A stretch of DNA of 54,229 nucleotides from an uncultured Thermoguttaceae bacterium (GTDB taxonomy: Bacteria > Planctomycetota > Planctomycetia > Pirellulales > Thermoguttaceae), in assembly GCA_938084835.1 (NCBI GenBank), contig CALKER010000019.1, positions 1-54,229 of the forward strand, given 5' to 3'. This document shows positions 19,534 to 29,139 of this stretch, in pieces. Within the stretch, counting starts at the first letter, position 1. Each line of letters opens with the position of its first letter. A program made the position numbers and the translations under genes. A model generated the notes under the pieces. That model did no database searches, was not told where the DNA came from, and saw only the letters and a list, made by a program, of their open reading frames with translations.

Positions 19534-21304
19534 TCGGAATCGCGCCGGAAAATTTGCGGCGCAAATAGTTACCCCTCAAGTCGTTGGATCTGGGCCACCT
19601 CCTTTTGGCCAAATACTCGCAGGAATCCTTCCGCCACCTTCGTTTCCTGAAGGCCATCCGTCTTAAAGTCTATCTCGGTGGCGGACCGCGATAAACCCAA
19701 GACTTTATGCCCTACAGACCCGCAGAGCCGCGGAAACCCATGGATTTCATTAATTCCTATTCGCCGGAACCCCCAACTTACCCATTATCGCTAGATTTTT
19801 TTGACTTTCGAGTCGGATCCGAAAAATTTCCCAAGATACACCGCTCCAAACGGCTCCGCTTGTGCATCAGCCTATCCGACCCGAAGGACGATCAAGAAGT
19901 GTCTCGCAAGCTGTCGGCGATCGCAATTTTGCCATTTAAGGGTTAATAATTCTACGCGAGCTAAGCCTTTCAGTCATAGGGCTCTGACTTTTTCAGTGCT
20001 AAATATTTCGCTGATTTCGCTGGGAATTTCAGCCGCAAGCGGAAAGTGCCCCCGGAGGGGATCGCGATCGACAATCTAGGGCTCCTTCCTTTGGCCAACA
20101 AAGTCATACCGATCCGTCATGGTTACTGCAAGAGGTAGAGCCGACTTCACGAAGCACAGGCCCCCTTTTTTGGGGATATGGTCCCACATCATGATCACAG
20201 CTCGTTCATGTGAAAAAGCGGTAGCAGGTTGGAAGAGTGCAGTGGCTAGGCACTATGGGTAATGTAAGATCGGAACGCACCGTGGACTTCACAATGCATT
20301 GTTGTGTTGTTGTTGTGTTGTGCGCTCCGAAGGCTGGTGGACTACATAAACTGCGGCCTGGCTGAATTAGTCAGGCCTTTAGTGATCTCAGAGAATTGCT
20401 CCTTTTGTTGGGGGCTTTGTACACGCAGGAATAGCGGGAAATTGCAAGGTTGCAACCGGCACAGTGCTTGGCACTTCAAGCAAGCGCTTGAGCTTGGCCG
20501 GCAGCTTCAACGAATTGGCCCAAAGCCGGTCCGCGGAAAACTTACCGTCAAACCAAGGGGGTATCAAACCACCAGTTTAGGCGGTCTTCCGGGTCTTGGG
20601 CCCATGGGTGTTTTTTTACGATAGGGGACCGTTAGTTTCTGGACTCAGTTAGGAATCGGCATCGCCGTCGGGTACTCCTGGTAGGTCATCTGGGGGTAAA
20701 TGATGAGAAGCTTGATCGGAGTGGGGTGGTATTTCAAATGGCCTGGTTGAGGGGGGCCTGGTCCTGACCCTGCCCGGGCCAAATCTCCCACTGTTAATTG
20801 ACTTTGAATTTACAGTCTTTTAACAGACCTTGACCCTACAGGCATGCGCGATGTAATGTGCTGCCAAAATTTTTTTGGGAGGGTTTCCTTAGCAATCGCA
20901 ACGGGGGGAACTGGCAGGGATCGCTGAGGGATCCCCGTCGGTAACTTGTCCCTAGGTAACTTTTCGCAGCTTGTGCTGGCTTACTGCCAGTGGGCTTTGA
21001 GTACGAAGAGGTTTCTGAGTTTCGCTCGCACGACATGGTTTTCCGATCGTTTGCCGCCAAAAGTGCGGACGGTGGCTTTTCGGGCAGCTAGTGAAAACCT
21101 GTTCTTGAAGGTCGCTGCACCTCACAGGGAGGTAAGGGGGAATAACCGCTTTCCCTCTGAACATCCGGAGACGGATAAGAAGACGGCGTCGGGGTAGCTG
21201 CGCCTCTGCAATGGCGTAAGGGGTGGAAAAAACTTCCCGAAAATTTTTCGTTTCGAGTTAGCGAGGAATATGGGGCCTTAAATTCCGGTAGAAGATGGCG
21301 GCTC
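19534..21304. other. Longest gene-free region of the window
   Basis: About 1.77 kb between the divergent phoH operon and the CX4CH protein gene. No frame has a domain or a convincing start. A GT-rich low-complexity patch (TTGTGTTGTTGTTGTGTTGTG) lies near 20300-20320. A weak promoter-like pair, TTGACT (20798-20803) and TAACAG (20821-20826) with 17-nt spacing, faces the plus-strand gene. An open minus-strand frame without ATG ends about 30 nt before phoH; I could not identify it. Confidence 0.4.
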
Positions 21305-23281
21305 ATGAAGCAGAGAAAGCATCGATTTACTCCGGATTTGCACGTAACTCTTCTGATTGCTTGGTTTCAGTTTTCTTTTTTCTTCGCTGGTCCTTCGATG
21401 CTTTGGGCTGCCGGCGAGTATGGGGTGGTTTCGCGTCATAAGGCCGGGGGAGCTCCAGGCACCCAAGGCTTAGTGTTGCTACGGAATGGGAGCGTCATAG
21501 AAGGGACAATCCGCCGCGTAAACGGAGGGTACGCGATTCGTGTTTCGCATGGCGAAATTGCTGTAGCGGAATCTCAGATCGATGCCGTATGCAGTACCAT
21601 CAACGAGGCTTACCAGCATCGGCGGAATCGCCTGCCGGTGGGGGACACCAAAGCACACCTTGAGCTTGCGCTCTGGTGTCTGCGGTACCAACTTGTCGAC
21701 GAGGCAAAGGCGGAGATTGAGGCAGCCGCAGCTTTGAGCCCCCAACATCCAATGCTTCCGCTGCTACGCCGGAGGTTGGAGCTTCTTATAGAGCAGAGCG
21801 GAAGAGAGGAGCAACTGCCTGCCCCAGAGTCCGGCGAGTACTTCGATCAGCAAGCGACCGCCACAGTGGCGCACGCGGGCTCGCAGGTGCAAGAAAAAGC
21901 CTTTTTTGACGACGGTGCAGGAGTACGGCCGGCATCATTGGTGATACACCCTGCGGCCCGAAATGTTGCCGTGGAATCAGTGTACCGTGTGGAACCCAGG
22001 ACCACTTCAGAGCTGGAACTTACAACTCTGCCTCCTCTGACGGACCCGTCATCGCAGAGGGGCGGGGCCCCTTCCGTTCCGGGGACTTGGGCCGCTCCTC
22101 CAGCACGACCTTTGCCTCGTCAACACGGGGAACCGATGACCACAAGCGGAGCCGATAAGACACGCTTTCGGCAACAGCAGCTGGATCAGGTATTGCGGGG
22201 TTTACCTCCCGGGACTGTCCAGCAGTTTACAAATACTGTTCAGCCGATCATCACTCATTATTGCGGCACTAGCCGGTGTCATGGAGGGCCGCAGCCAGAG
22301 GGATTCCGGTGGCTTCGCCCCCCGGGCGCGATGCCCCCCACCCGACAGACCACTCAAGAGAATCTATTGGCGATCCTGCGTTTCATCGATTGGGATCAAC
22401 CTGGCGCAAGCCCGCTTTTGCGAGTTCCCTTGCAACCGCACGGAGGCTTACCTACGCCGGTTTTTAGTAGTGCCAATAGTCCCCAATACCAGGCATTGGT
22501 GCGGTGGGTGTGGAGCGTCGCCGCCGGGACGTCGGCACAAGCTCTAGGCGAGCCGGTTGGCCCGACACCACCGGGGGATGTTTCGTACTCCCAGCCTGAG
22601 AAGATGTCCACAATAATTAGTCAACAAGCCGATCTTTCGCCAAGCCCCTCAGGATCGTTGGCTTCCGGATCGCCCGCTTTAAGCGGGATCGATTCGCGGA
22701 ATCTCCAGAGCTCCGTCTTCTCCGGAGGTCCCGCTTCCAGCGGCCAAGAATGGCTTGGGGGAGAGCTTCCGGCGGGAGGAGGCCATGGCCTCAGTGGAGC
22801 AGACGTCTGGGAGGGTGAGGGCTCAACTTCCTCTCAGAACCGCGTGAGGGAAGTTCGCCAACCGCTTTCATTCGGCGAAGTCCATAACCATCTGCTTTCG
22901 GCCCCCCACGGGGAGGATCGGGGAAGCCAGGGTAGTGGCTTGGACTTTTCCCACGGCCGCCTTGGGGCGATCTCCGTTGATTCTGATTCGCACGAAGTGT
23001 ACCTGGATGGCAGGAAAACCCTTCCCCCGGCCGTCACCTCATTCCGGGGCGAGGCCGGGGAACAGGTACAAGAGTCGGCCCCCCATCCCGCCGCCCATGG
23101 ACCTGCGGCAAGGCTCGGCCCTGTCGGCTCCGAGCCTTTGGGCAAAGCATTACCGGGCAACTCTCTCGGTGGCGACAACCGCACGGTTGGAAGCTCCGCA
23201 GGGGTAGAAGACCCGTCGAGAGAGAAAGCCTCACGATGGTTCTTACCGTGGAAGTTGCGGCTCAGCGAGATTTTCCGCTAA
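21305..23281 (+). CDS. Secreted planctomycete protein with a CX4CH haem-like motif, function unknown
   Basis: A 658-residue protein of unknown function. Residues 1-36 are a signal peptide (hydrophobic core LLIAWFQFSFFFAG, then LWAAG). Residues about 50-105 form a small domain, VLLRNGSVIEGTIRRVNGG and onward, of a type common in planctomycete secreted proteins. Residues about 110-160 look TPR-like. At 311-326, VQPIITHYCGTSRCHGG contains C320 and C325-H326, a CX4CH arrangement resembling a c-type haem site but with four rather than two residues between the cysteines. The region 430-620 is Ser/Gly/Pro-rich and probably disordered. No partner genes are adjacent and no clear ribosome-binding site precedes the ATG. 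Confidence 0.75.
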   Translation: MKQRKHRFTPDLHVTLLIAWFQFSFFFAGPSMLWAAGEYGVVSRHKAGGAPGTQGLVLLRNGSVIEGTIRRVNGGYAIRVSHGEIAVAESQIDAVCSTINEAYQHRRNRLPVGDTKAHLELALWCLRYQLVDEAKAEIEAAAALSPQHPMLPLLRRRLELLIEQSGREEQLPAPESGEYFDQQATATVAHAGSQVQEKAFFDDGAGVRPASLVIHPAARNVAVESVYRVEPRTTSELELTTLPPLTDPSSQRGGAPSVPGTWAAPPARPLPRQHGEPMTTSGADKTRFRQQQLDQVLRGLPPGTVQQFTNTVQPIITHYCGTSRCHGGPQPEGFRWLRPPGAMPPTRQTTQENLLAILRFIDWDQPGASPLLRVPLQPHGGLPTPVFSSANSPQYQALVRWVWSVAAGTSAQALGEPVGPTPPGDVSYSQPEKMSTIISQQADLSPSPSGSLASGSPALSGIDSRNLQSSVFSGGPASSGQEWLGGELPAGGGHGLSGADVWEGEGSTSSQNRVREVRQPLSFGEVHNHLLSAPHGEDRGSQGSGLDFSHGRLGAISVDSDSHEVYLDGRKTLPPAVTSFRGEAGEQVQESAPHPAAHGPAARLGPVGSEPLGKALPGNSLGGDNRTVGSSAGVEDPSREKASRWFLPWKLRLSEIFR

Positions 23282-23970
23282 AGGATCTCCTTGCGTATCC
23301 GGCTTATCCTGGGTGAGCCCATCCCCGCTTTTGAAACCTGCTGAATATACGGCAGCTGTCTGAACATGCGCCTAAGACCATTCCTGCCGACTGCTTCGGC
23401 CCTACCGTTCGATCTTTGATTCTCCGCGTAAGGGTGGGGGTTCTGCCCGCCTGCACGGCACGAGCGACGGGGAGACTCCTTCTTTGCATGAGGGCGGGGT
23501 CTTCAGCAACTCGGGCGGCCTCCTGCTGAGCTACCTCGTTTCCCGCGTAAGGGTGAGGGTCCCTTTGCAAGGTATTCGGTCATCATGTTACTTTGGAGTT
23601 GGGTAGTTGGTCAGGCTGGAATGCAAGGCGGAGAAGCTTCGCCCCACACCTTGCGGAATTACTGCCGACGCTCATAATCCTGTGAACATCTGAAGTGGGG
23701 CGTGCTCCTGTGGGTAGGAAAATATGGTTCCACTTGGGCCTGGTGCACCAAGTGCAGTGGCAATTAAGTACCCCGCTGGACTATTTGAGTCCGTGAGGGG
23801 TGAGGTAGGGGACGTCGTTTTGATCTTTGATACAAGCGTTACGGGCTTGGCACTGAAGTGTAGAATGGATAAAACCACGGGCCTGCTGGGGATTGAACCG
23901 TGTATTCCCATTTTGGGCCATGTGTTTCGGCAGTAAACCACGGCTTTTGGTTGTTTGTGTAGACTTTTGC
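23282..23970. other. Gene-free region with eroded intergenic repeats
   Basis: About 690 bp before the first CRTAC1 gene. Its notable content is a pair of GC-rich repeat copies at 23425-23560. The open frame of the CRTAC1 gene extends back to about 23893 without a better start codon. Confidence 0.45.
23425..23560. repeat. Two copies of a short G-rich intergenic repeat
   Basis: CCGCGTAAGGGTGGGGGT near 23424-23441 and CCGCGTAAGGGTGAGGGT near 23543-23560 differ at one base. A weaker relative (GCATGAGGGCGGGGT) lies between them. They resemble degenerate intergenic repeat units rather than a gene or operator. Confidence 0.5.
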
Positions 23971-25770
23971 ATGAAAAGCGAAAGTGTTTTGCCGCAAAAG
24001 AAGAACCACTCCCAATGTGATTGGCGCTTGGTAGGGGCGGCCGCGGTGGTTCTCCTGCTAGGTGTGGGATTCGCATTGCTGGCCTGGAATATCGCGCCGC
24101 TGGCACGAGGGGACTCGCCGGTTTTGGGTGACGTTCCTCGGGCACCGGGGCCAATTTTCCTCCGCGATATGACTGCCCACACGGGGATTAACTTTGTCCA
24201 CACAGACGGAAGCAGCGGTCGTCATTGGGTGATCGAACCGATGACAGCAGGCCTTGCTACCTTCGACTATGACGGCGATGGGTTTATTGACATTTACTTC
24301 TTAAATGGGGCTCCCTTACCGGGCTACGAAGTACAAGTAGCTGCGCCCCGTAATGCACTTTACCGAAATGGGGGAAACTGGCGATTTGAAGATGTCACCG
24401 AAAAGGCAGGCGTGGGTGATACCGGCTACGGTTTAGGTGTGGCCATCGGCGATGTTGATAACGACGGATTTCAAGACATTTACATCAGCAATTTTGGAGC
24501 AAATCTCCTCTATCGTAATAACGGTGATGGCACATTCACCGATGTTACCGAAGTGGCAGGAGTGGCTACGGGGGACAATATGCCTGCGGTCACGAAAGTC
24601 GGAGCAGGCGTTTGCCTCTTGGACATCGACGCAGACGGCGATCTGGACATCTACTGTTCTAACTACATGCGATTCCGCTTCGAAGATAACATTGTCCCGG
24701 TCGTGGACGGCATTCCCCGTTATGCGGGGCCCAAAGACTTCGATCCCGAGGCAGACCTACTCTTCCGCAATGAAGGGGACGGAACCTTTGTGGATATAAG
24801 CGAAGCCAGCGGCATCGGTAAGTATAAGGGAACAGGGATGGGAATTGTGGCCTTGGACTTCGACGACGACGGTGATACGGATGTGATTGTGATGAACGAT
24901 GTGCGCGGCAATTTTGTGTTTCAGAACGACGGTAAAGGGCGATTTCGTGAAGTGGGCTTAGACATTGGGTTGGCCTTCAACGTGGATGGCATGGAGCTTG
25001 CCAGCATGGGTGTTGATGCAGCCGACTACGATAACGATGGATGGATTGATCTTTTTCAAACTTCCTATGCTAGCGAGTTACCGGCCCTCTACCGCAATAC
25101 GGGTCTTGAGTTCTTCGAGGATGTCACCCGCAGTACCGGCGCTGGTGCAGGCACTTACCAACATGTGACCTGGGGTTTGGGATTTGGAGATTTCGACAAC
25201 GATGGATTTCGCGATCTGTTTATCGGCTGTGGGCACCTCCAGGATAACGTGGATTTATATGACGACAGCACCGCGTACCGGGTGCGTAATGTCGTTTTAT
25301 GGAACAACAGACAAGGAAAATTTGTGAATGTATCCCACAGCTGCGGCGATGGACTACTGCCGGAGGAAAGTACCCGAGGCGTGGCCATCGACGACCTTGA
25401 TGGCGATGGGCGGGTGGATATCGTGGCTCTGAATGCCCGGTCGATTCCTACCATGATTCGCAACGAAAGCCCCGTTGAAGGGCGCAATTGGGTGAGCGTG
25501 CGTCTTTTCGGCCGCACCGTCAATCGCGATGGAGTAGGCGCACGCATTCACGTGGAAGCCGGTACCCTTGCACTTGTTGCCGAAGTGCATTCGGGACGAG
25601 GTTATCAAAGCCATTTTGGCAGCGAGGTTCATTTCGGGTTGGCAGAAAACCACCACATTAACGCGTTGAGAATCCGGTGGACAGGCGGCACGGAAGACGT
25701 CTTTCACGATCTGCCGGCCAACCGACGTTACATCGTTATCGAGGGAGGGCCCGTGCTAACCATTCCTTAA
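23971..25770 (+). CDS. CRTAC1-family protein: seven FG-GAP/VCBS repeats plus ASPIC/UnbV domain (paralogue 1)
   Basis: About 599 residues from the ATG at 23971, chosen because a membrane anchor (VGAAAVVLLLGVGFALLAW) follows soon after; no good Shine-Dalgarno is present, and the frame is open to 23893. The ectodomain opens with GINFVHTDGSSGRHWVIEP. Seven Asp-rich repeats follow (FDYDGDGFID, GDVDNDGFQD, LDIDADGDLD, LDFDDDGDTD, ADYDNDGWID, GDFDNDGFRD, DDLDGDGRVD), the calcium-binding blades expected of a seven-bladed beta-propeller. The last 100 residues are an ASPIC/UnbV domain with GVGARI and HSGRGYQSHFG. It is predicted to be anchored facing the periplasm. Its 3' end overlaps the convergent paralogue by 35 bp. 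Unlike the other two copies, no TPR gene is adjacent on its own strand. Confidence 0.9.
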   Translation: MKSESVLPQKKNHSQCDWRLVGAAAVVLLLGVGFALLAWNIAPLARGDSPVLGDVPRAPGPIFLRDMTAHTGINFVHTDGSSGRHWVIEPMTAGLATFDYDGDGFIDIYFLNGAPLPGYEVQVAAPRNALYRNGGNWRFEDVTEKAGVGDTGYGLGVAIGDVDNDGFQDIYISNFGANLLYRNNGDGTFTDVTEVAGVATGDNMPAVTKVGAGVCLLDIDADGDLDIYCSNYMRFRFEDNIVPVVDGIPRYAGPKDFDPEADLLFRNEGDGTFVDISEASGIGKYKGTGMGIVALDFDDDGDTDVIVMNDVRGNFVFQNDGKGRFREVGLDIGLAFNVDGMELASMGVDAADYDNDGWIDLFQTSYASELPALYRNTGLEFFEDVTRSTGAGAGTYQHVTWGLGFGDFDNDGFRDLFIGCGHLQDNVDLYDDSTAYRVRNVVLWNNRQGKFVNVSHSCGDGLLPEESTRGVAIDDLDGDGRVDIVALNARSIPTMIRNESPVEGRNWVSVRLFGRTVNRDGVGARIHVEAGTLALVAEVHSGRGYQSHFGSEVHFGLAENHHINALRIRWTGGTEDVFHDLPANRRYIVIEGGPVLTIP

Positions 25771-27505
25771 GTTGCGGCCAGGCATCGTGGGGTGGGGGCG
25801 TAACCGGCCCGGCCACAGCCTCGGGAGCACCTTCGATAAGGATCCACCATTTTCGAGCGGGAAGGTTTTCCCAAATTTGTGTCGACCCACCGTGCCACCG
25901 AACCTCGAGGCGATCAATTTTTCGATGGTGTGCCACACCAAAGTGAAGTTGGGTCCCACAATGACCCTGGTAGCTCCGCCCGCTGTGAACTTCTCGAAGT
26001 TGACGAAGCTCTCCTGCCACCACTGTCACGTGGCTTCCGATGCCTTCGCGATTACTCCTGGTTCCCACTAAGGTGACAAGTATCCAGTTATTATGGCCCG
26101 GAGAGACATTTCGAAGAATGCTTGGGCGACTTCGGGCGTTAAGCACAACAATATCTACACGACCGTCTTGGTCGAGGTCATCGGCAGCAGAACCGCGGCT
26201 ACTTTCGATAGGGCGAAGACCGCTGCCCGCTACGGAGGTGAGCTCTTCGAATCTTTGGCCCTGGATGTTCCGAAGTATGGTGTTTTGGGCCCGGTAAGTA
26301 ATGTGAGCGGCAAGATCCTCGAGGTTGTCTTGCGTGTTGCCATTGGCGACAAACAGATCTACCCAGCCGTCGTTGTCGAAATCGACAAAATTACAGCCCC
26401 AATTGATGTGCGGAAAAAGGGAAGTCCCCGGCACGAGCTGAGAAGCTATTTCCTCGAAGAAACCTTTCCCTGTATTGCGATAAAGAGCGGGCATCTGCTC
26501 CGAATAGGCGGTGTGGAAAAAATCGAGCCAGCCGTCGTTATCGAAGTCGGCGCAATCTACTCCCATGCTGGCTAGGTAGCGTCCCTGAGCATCGAAGGCC
26601 ACTCCCCGGGGAAGGCCCACTTCGCTGAATTGGCCCCGGCCGTTATTCTCCCAAAAATAATTGTGCGCCACATCGTTGAGCACGAAAATATCCGTATCCC
26701 CGTCGTTATCATAGTCGGCACAAATCATTCCCATGCCGGTTCCCACACCATCCTCGATGATGCCGGCCTCGGCGGTAATATCGCGGAAAGTACCATCGCC
26801 CTCGTTGCGGTAGAGGATGTCGGGCACCCCGTCGTAAATCATGGGACCCGGGTAGATATGGCGCCCTTCAATAATGTGGGGCCGGTAAGTTTCGAAAGAG
26901 AAATCGACGTAATTGGCCACATAAAGATCAAGATCACCATCGCCATCGATATCGAGAAATGAGGCACCAGCTCCCACCAGGTCTCCCGCGTCTACTCCGG
27001 CTATTTGTGTTACGTCCACAAAAGTTCCGTCACCGTTGTTGCGAAAAAGGAGATTAGGGCCAAAATTATTGATGTAAAGATCCGGAAACCCATCGTTGTT
27101 GTAGTCCCCCACGGCCACGCCGAGGCCGTAGCCTATGTCTCCTACATTGGCAAAGAAGGTGACATCCTGAAAGTTGAATTTACCTTGGTTGCGGTAAAGC
27201 GCATTCGGCGGGTGCGAAGGAGGTTGAGGACACCCACGAAGCCAGGCACCGTTGACAAAGTAGATATCGATGAACCCGTCGCCATCGTAGTCGAAGGTGG
27301 CCAATCCCGCCGTAACCGTTTCCACAATGTACCGGTGTCCACAACTTCCGTCGGTATGAATCCATTGGATTCCACTGCTCGCCGTCACGTCTTCTAAAAC
27401 AATGGGCGATTTCGGGCTGCCCCGGGGCGCCCACCAATAAAGGCCCAAAGCGGTGCACGCCACTCCAGCAGCGGCTGGAAGAAAAAGGAAGCGGAAAAGT
27501 CGCAT
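25736..27505 (-). CDS. CRTAC1-family protein: seven FG-GAP/VCBS repeats plus ASPIC/UnbV domain (paralogue 2)
   Basis: About 589 residues. The ATG at 27505 begins a clean N-terminal membrane segment (MRLFRFLFLPAAAGVACTAL); a GTG nine codons upstream is possible. The ectodomain shares the opening HTDGSCGHRYIVETVTAGLA with its paralogues. The seven repeats are FDYDGDGFID, GDYNNDGFPD, LDIDGDGDLD, ADYDNDGDTD, ADFDNDGWLD, VDFDNDGWVD and DDLDQDGRVD. The C-terminal ASPIC/UnbV domain contains HSGRSYQGHCG. It lies 140 bp downstream of a TPR gene on the same strand and probably shares its transcript. The C-terminal tail (about 20 residues) overlaps the opposing paralogue's end. Role unknown; a calcium-stabilised binding propeller is the structural inference. 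Confidence 0.9.
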   Translation of the reverse strand: MRLFRFLFLPAAAGVACTALGLYWWAPRGSPKSPIVLEDVTASSGIQWIHTDGSCGHRYIVETVTAGLATFDYDGDGFIDIYFVNGAWLRGCPQPPSHPPNALYRNQGKFNFQDVTFFANVGDIGYGLGVAVGDYNNDGFPDLYINNFGPNLLFRNNGDGTFVDVTQIAGVDAGDLVGAGASFLDIDGDGDLDLYVANYVDFSFETYRPHIIEGRHIYPGPMIYDGVPDILYRNEGDGTFRDITAEAGIIEDGVGTGMGMICADYDNDGDTDIFVLNDVAHNYFWENNGRGQFSEVGLPRGVAFDAQGRYLASMGVDCADFDNDGWLDFFHTAYSEQMPALYRNTGKGFFEEIASQLVPGTSLFPHINWGCNFVDFDNDGWVDLFVANGNTQDNLEDLAAHITYRAQNTILRNIQGQRFEELTSVAGSGLRPIESSRGSAADDLDQDGRVDIVVLNARSRPSILRNVSPGHNNWILVTLVGTRSNREGIGSHVTVVAGELRQLREVHSGRSYQGHCGTQLHFGVAHHRKIDRLEVRWHGGSTQIWENLPARKWWILIEGAPEAVAGPVTPPPHDAWPQLKEWLARALPR

Positions 27506-27645
27506 GCTATGGATCCGTCGCTCTCTTCTCACCTATATCGTTTTGGATGCCTCTCGCGAGCAGCGAGAATGCTTATTGATCATCTTTTCTACACTTTACC
27601 CTTGGAAAGCGAGATCGCTTGCGGAGATTTCGCAGCGGTGACTGG

Positions 27646-29139
27646 CTATTCGGGCGAAGATGACTCTCCCCCCTCCGAGCCGAGATGTTTGGCAGCAACC
27701 GTCTTCAGCCGAGTTAAGAACTCTTTGTATTGTCGACTGCCGGGATCAAGCACTGCTGCTCGCTCGGCCGCCTGAAGGGCTTGCTCAGGATCGCCGGCCG
27801 CCCAGTAAGCCCGGGCTAGTAAAAAGTAGTGGTCGGCGGTTGGCTCAAGCTTTACTATCCTTTGCGCAAGGTCCACCGCGGTGTTGACATCTTTGCCTGT
27901 TACCAAGGTAAGTTCCACCAGACCCACGTAGCCATCCGCCCGATTGGGGGCGAGGTCGCATGCTGCCTCGAAAAATGCGCGAGCCTTGCTATAGTCCCCG
28001 GCAGCCATCCACGCTGCCCCAGTGTTGACCCGGTGCTTCACCTGATTAGGCTCCAACTGGCACAGCTCCTCTAACACCTGAGCGGCTTTAGCCCATTCCC
28101 GCCGGAAGGCGTAATAGTCAGCCAGAAAGAGGCGGCATTCCCGGTGTTCTTTGTCGATTTCCGCAGCGCGCAGCCACATTTTGGCTGCCTCGTCCGGCTC
28201 ACCCTGTTCTATAAACAGCTTCCCTACATCTGTGTACGCAGTTGCCAAACTCGTGCTTAGGCTTTCATGGTCGTCGTACCGCCTTCGTGCCTCCTGATGA
28301 CCAGCATGGAAAGTCGTTTGCAATTTCCTGCAAATGGCGAAATATTCCTCCGCTTCTGCCTTCCGCCCAAGCCGTTGCGCAAGCATCGCAAGACCGTGCC
28401 ACGCCTGGTAATTATCCGGCTGAAGCCGGATTACCTGCCGATAATGATGTTCTGCCTCGGTAAATTGACCAACTCTTTCTAGATTATGAGCCAAATAGAA
28501 TCGGGTCCCTGGGTGATCAGGCATTTGTTCCAGCTGCTCACGCAACACAAGCACTGCTTCATTATGCCGGCCCAAAAGGCCCAAAGCCTCAGCCAACACC
28601 ACTCGGGCGTCGGCAAGCGGAATGTTCAAGGCTACGGCCTGCCGAAGAAAGTTAATCGTTTTCTCGTATTCCCCCCGCTTAAAACGATCCAGGCCTACCC
28701 AATAGTAAGGTTCGGCAAAGTGCGGCGCACGCCGAATGCACTCCAACAGACACGCTACGCCAAGATCCCGACTCAGGAATTTGTTTAAGATTAATCCGCG
28801 GATAAAAAGCGCCGGGACACTTTCTGGCCATTTCGCGATCACCAGATCTGCTAGTGCAAGGGCCTCCTGTTGGATAGGGTTAACCTTGCCGCGATACCGA
28901 TCAGCTACCGGTCGATAAACGTCCGGGTGGCCCTGGGACAGCTCTGGTTCCGCCTCCGTCTCGATTTGACGGAAGAAGCCGACTTGCCACATGTACAGAT
29001 ATTCTCCGGCAGTGATAAGCATTAACACCAAAAGAGCGATTATGAGACCTCGAAGGCGGTTTGATGCTGAAAGCACCTTTCCACCTTCGCTGGAGGTGGC
29101 GGGTGTTTTCCCGCCGTTAGTTTCAACAGCGCCGCTCAT
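27646..29139 (-). CDS. Membrane-anchored TPR protein (paralogue 1), paired with a CRTAC1 gene
   Basis: A 497-residue protein with a cytoplasmic N-terminus, one membrane segment (about residues 29-50, GLIIALLVLMLITAGEYLYM) and about ten tetratricopeptide repeats filling the rest, so the repeats should face the periplasm. Clear TPR units include YYWVGLDRFKRGEYEKTINF, FYLAHNLERVGQFTEAEHHY and YFLLARAYWAAGDPEQALQA. A GGAAGAG motif precedes the ATG by about 10 nt. It is followed on the same strand by a CRTAC1 gene. The whole protein aligns in layout and C-terminal sequence with the TPR gene at 32735, which is also followed by CRTAC1. TPR proteins are scaffolds; the natural partner here is the adjacent propeller. 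Confidence 0.9.
   Translation of the reverse strand: MSGAVETNGGKTPATSSEGGKVLSASNRLRGLIIALLVLMLITAGEYLYMWQVGFFRQIETEAEPELSQGHPDVYRPVADRYRGKVNPIQQEALALADLVIAKWPESVPALFIRGLILNKFLSRDLGVACLLECIRRAPHFAEPYYWVGLDRFKRGEYEKTINFLRQAVALNIPLADARVVLAEALGLLGRHNEAVLVLREQLEQMPDHPGTRFYLAHNLERVGQFTEAEHHYRQVIRLQPDNYQAWHGLAMLAQRLGRKAEAEEYFAICRKLQTTFHAGHQEARRRYDDHESLSTSLATAYTDVGKLFIEQGEPDEAAKMWLRAAEIDKEHRECRLFLADYYAFRREWAKAAQVLEELCQLEPNQVKHRVNTGAAWMAAGDYSKARAFFEAACDLAPNRADGYVGLVELTLVTGKDVNTAVDLAQRIVKLEPTADHYFLLARAYWAAGDPEQALQAAERAAVLDPGSRQYKEFLTRLKTVAAKHLGSEGGESSSPE

Noticed and set aside
19560..19760. Minus-strand open frame ending about 30 nt before phoH, with protein-like sequence
   Set aside because: It has no ATG, a stop shortly upstream and no known family; a chance open frame is as likely.
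20290..20325. GT-rich low-complexity patch as a possible regulatory repeat
   Set aside because: Short simple sequence without consistent unit or nearby gene.
23880..23910. GGGGATTGAACCG resembling a tRNA T arm on the minus strand
   Set aside because: No matching acceptor stem or anticodon arm can be formed around it.
25772..27397. Plus-strand frames of up to 160 codons opposite CRTAC1 paralogue 2
   Set aside because: They are antisense shadows of the Asp-rich repeats and contain only low-complexity Val/Ile sequence.
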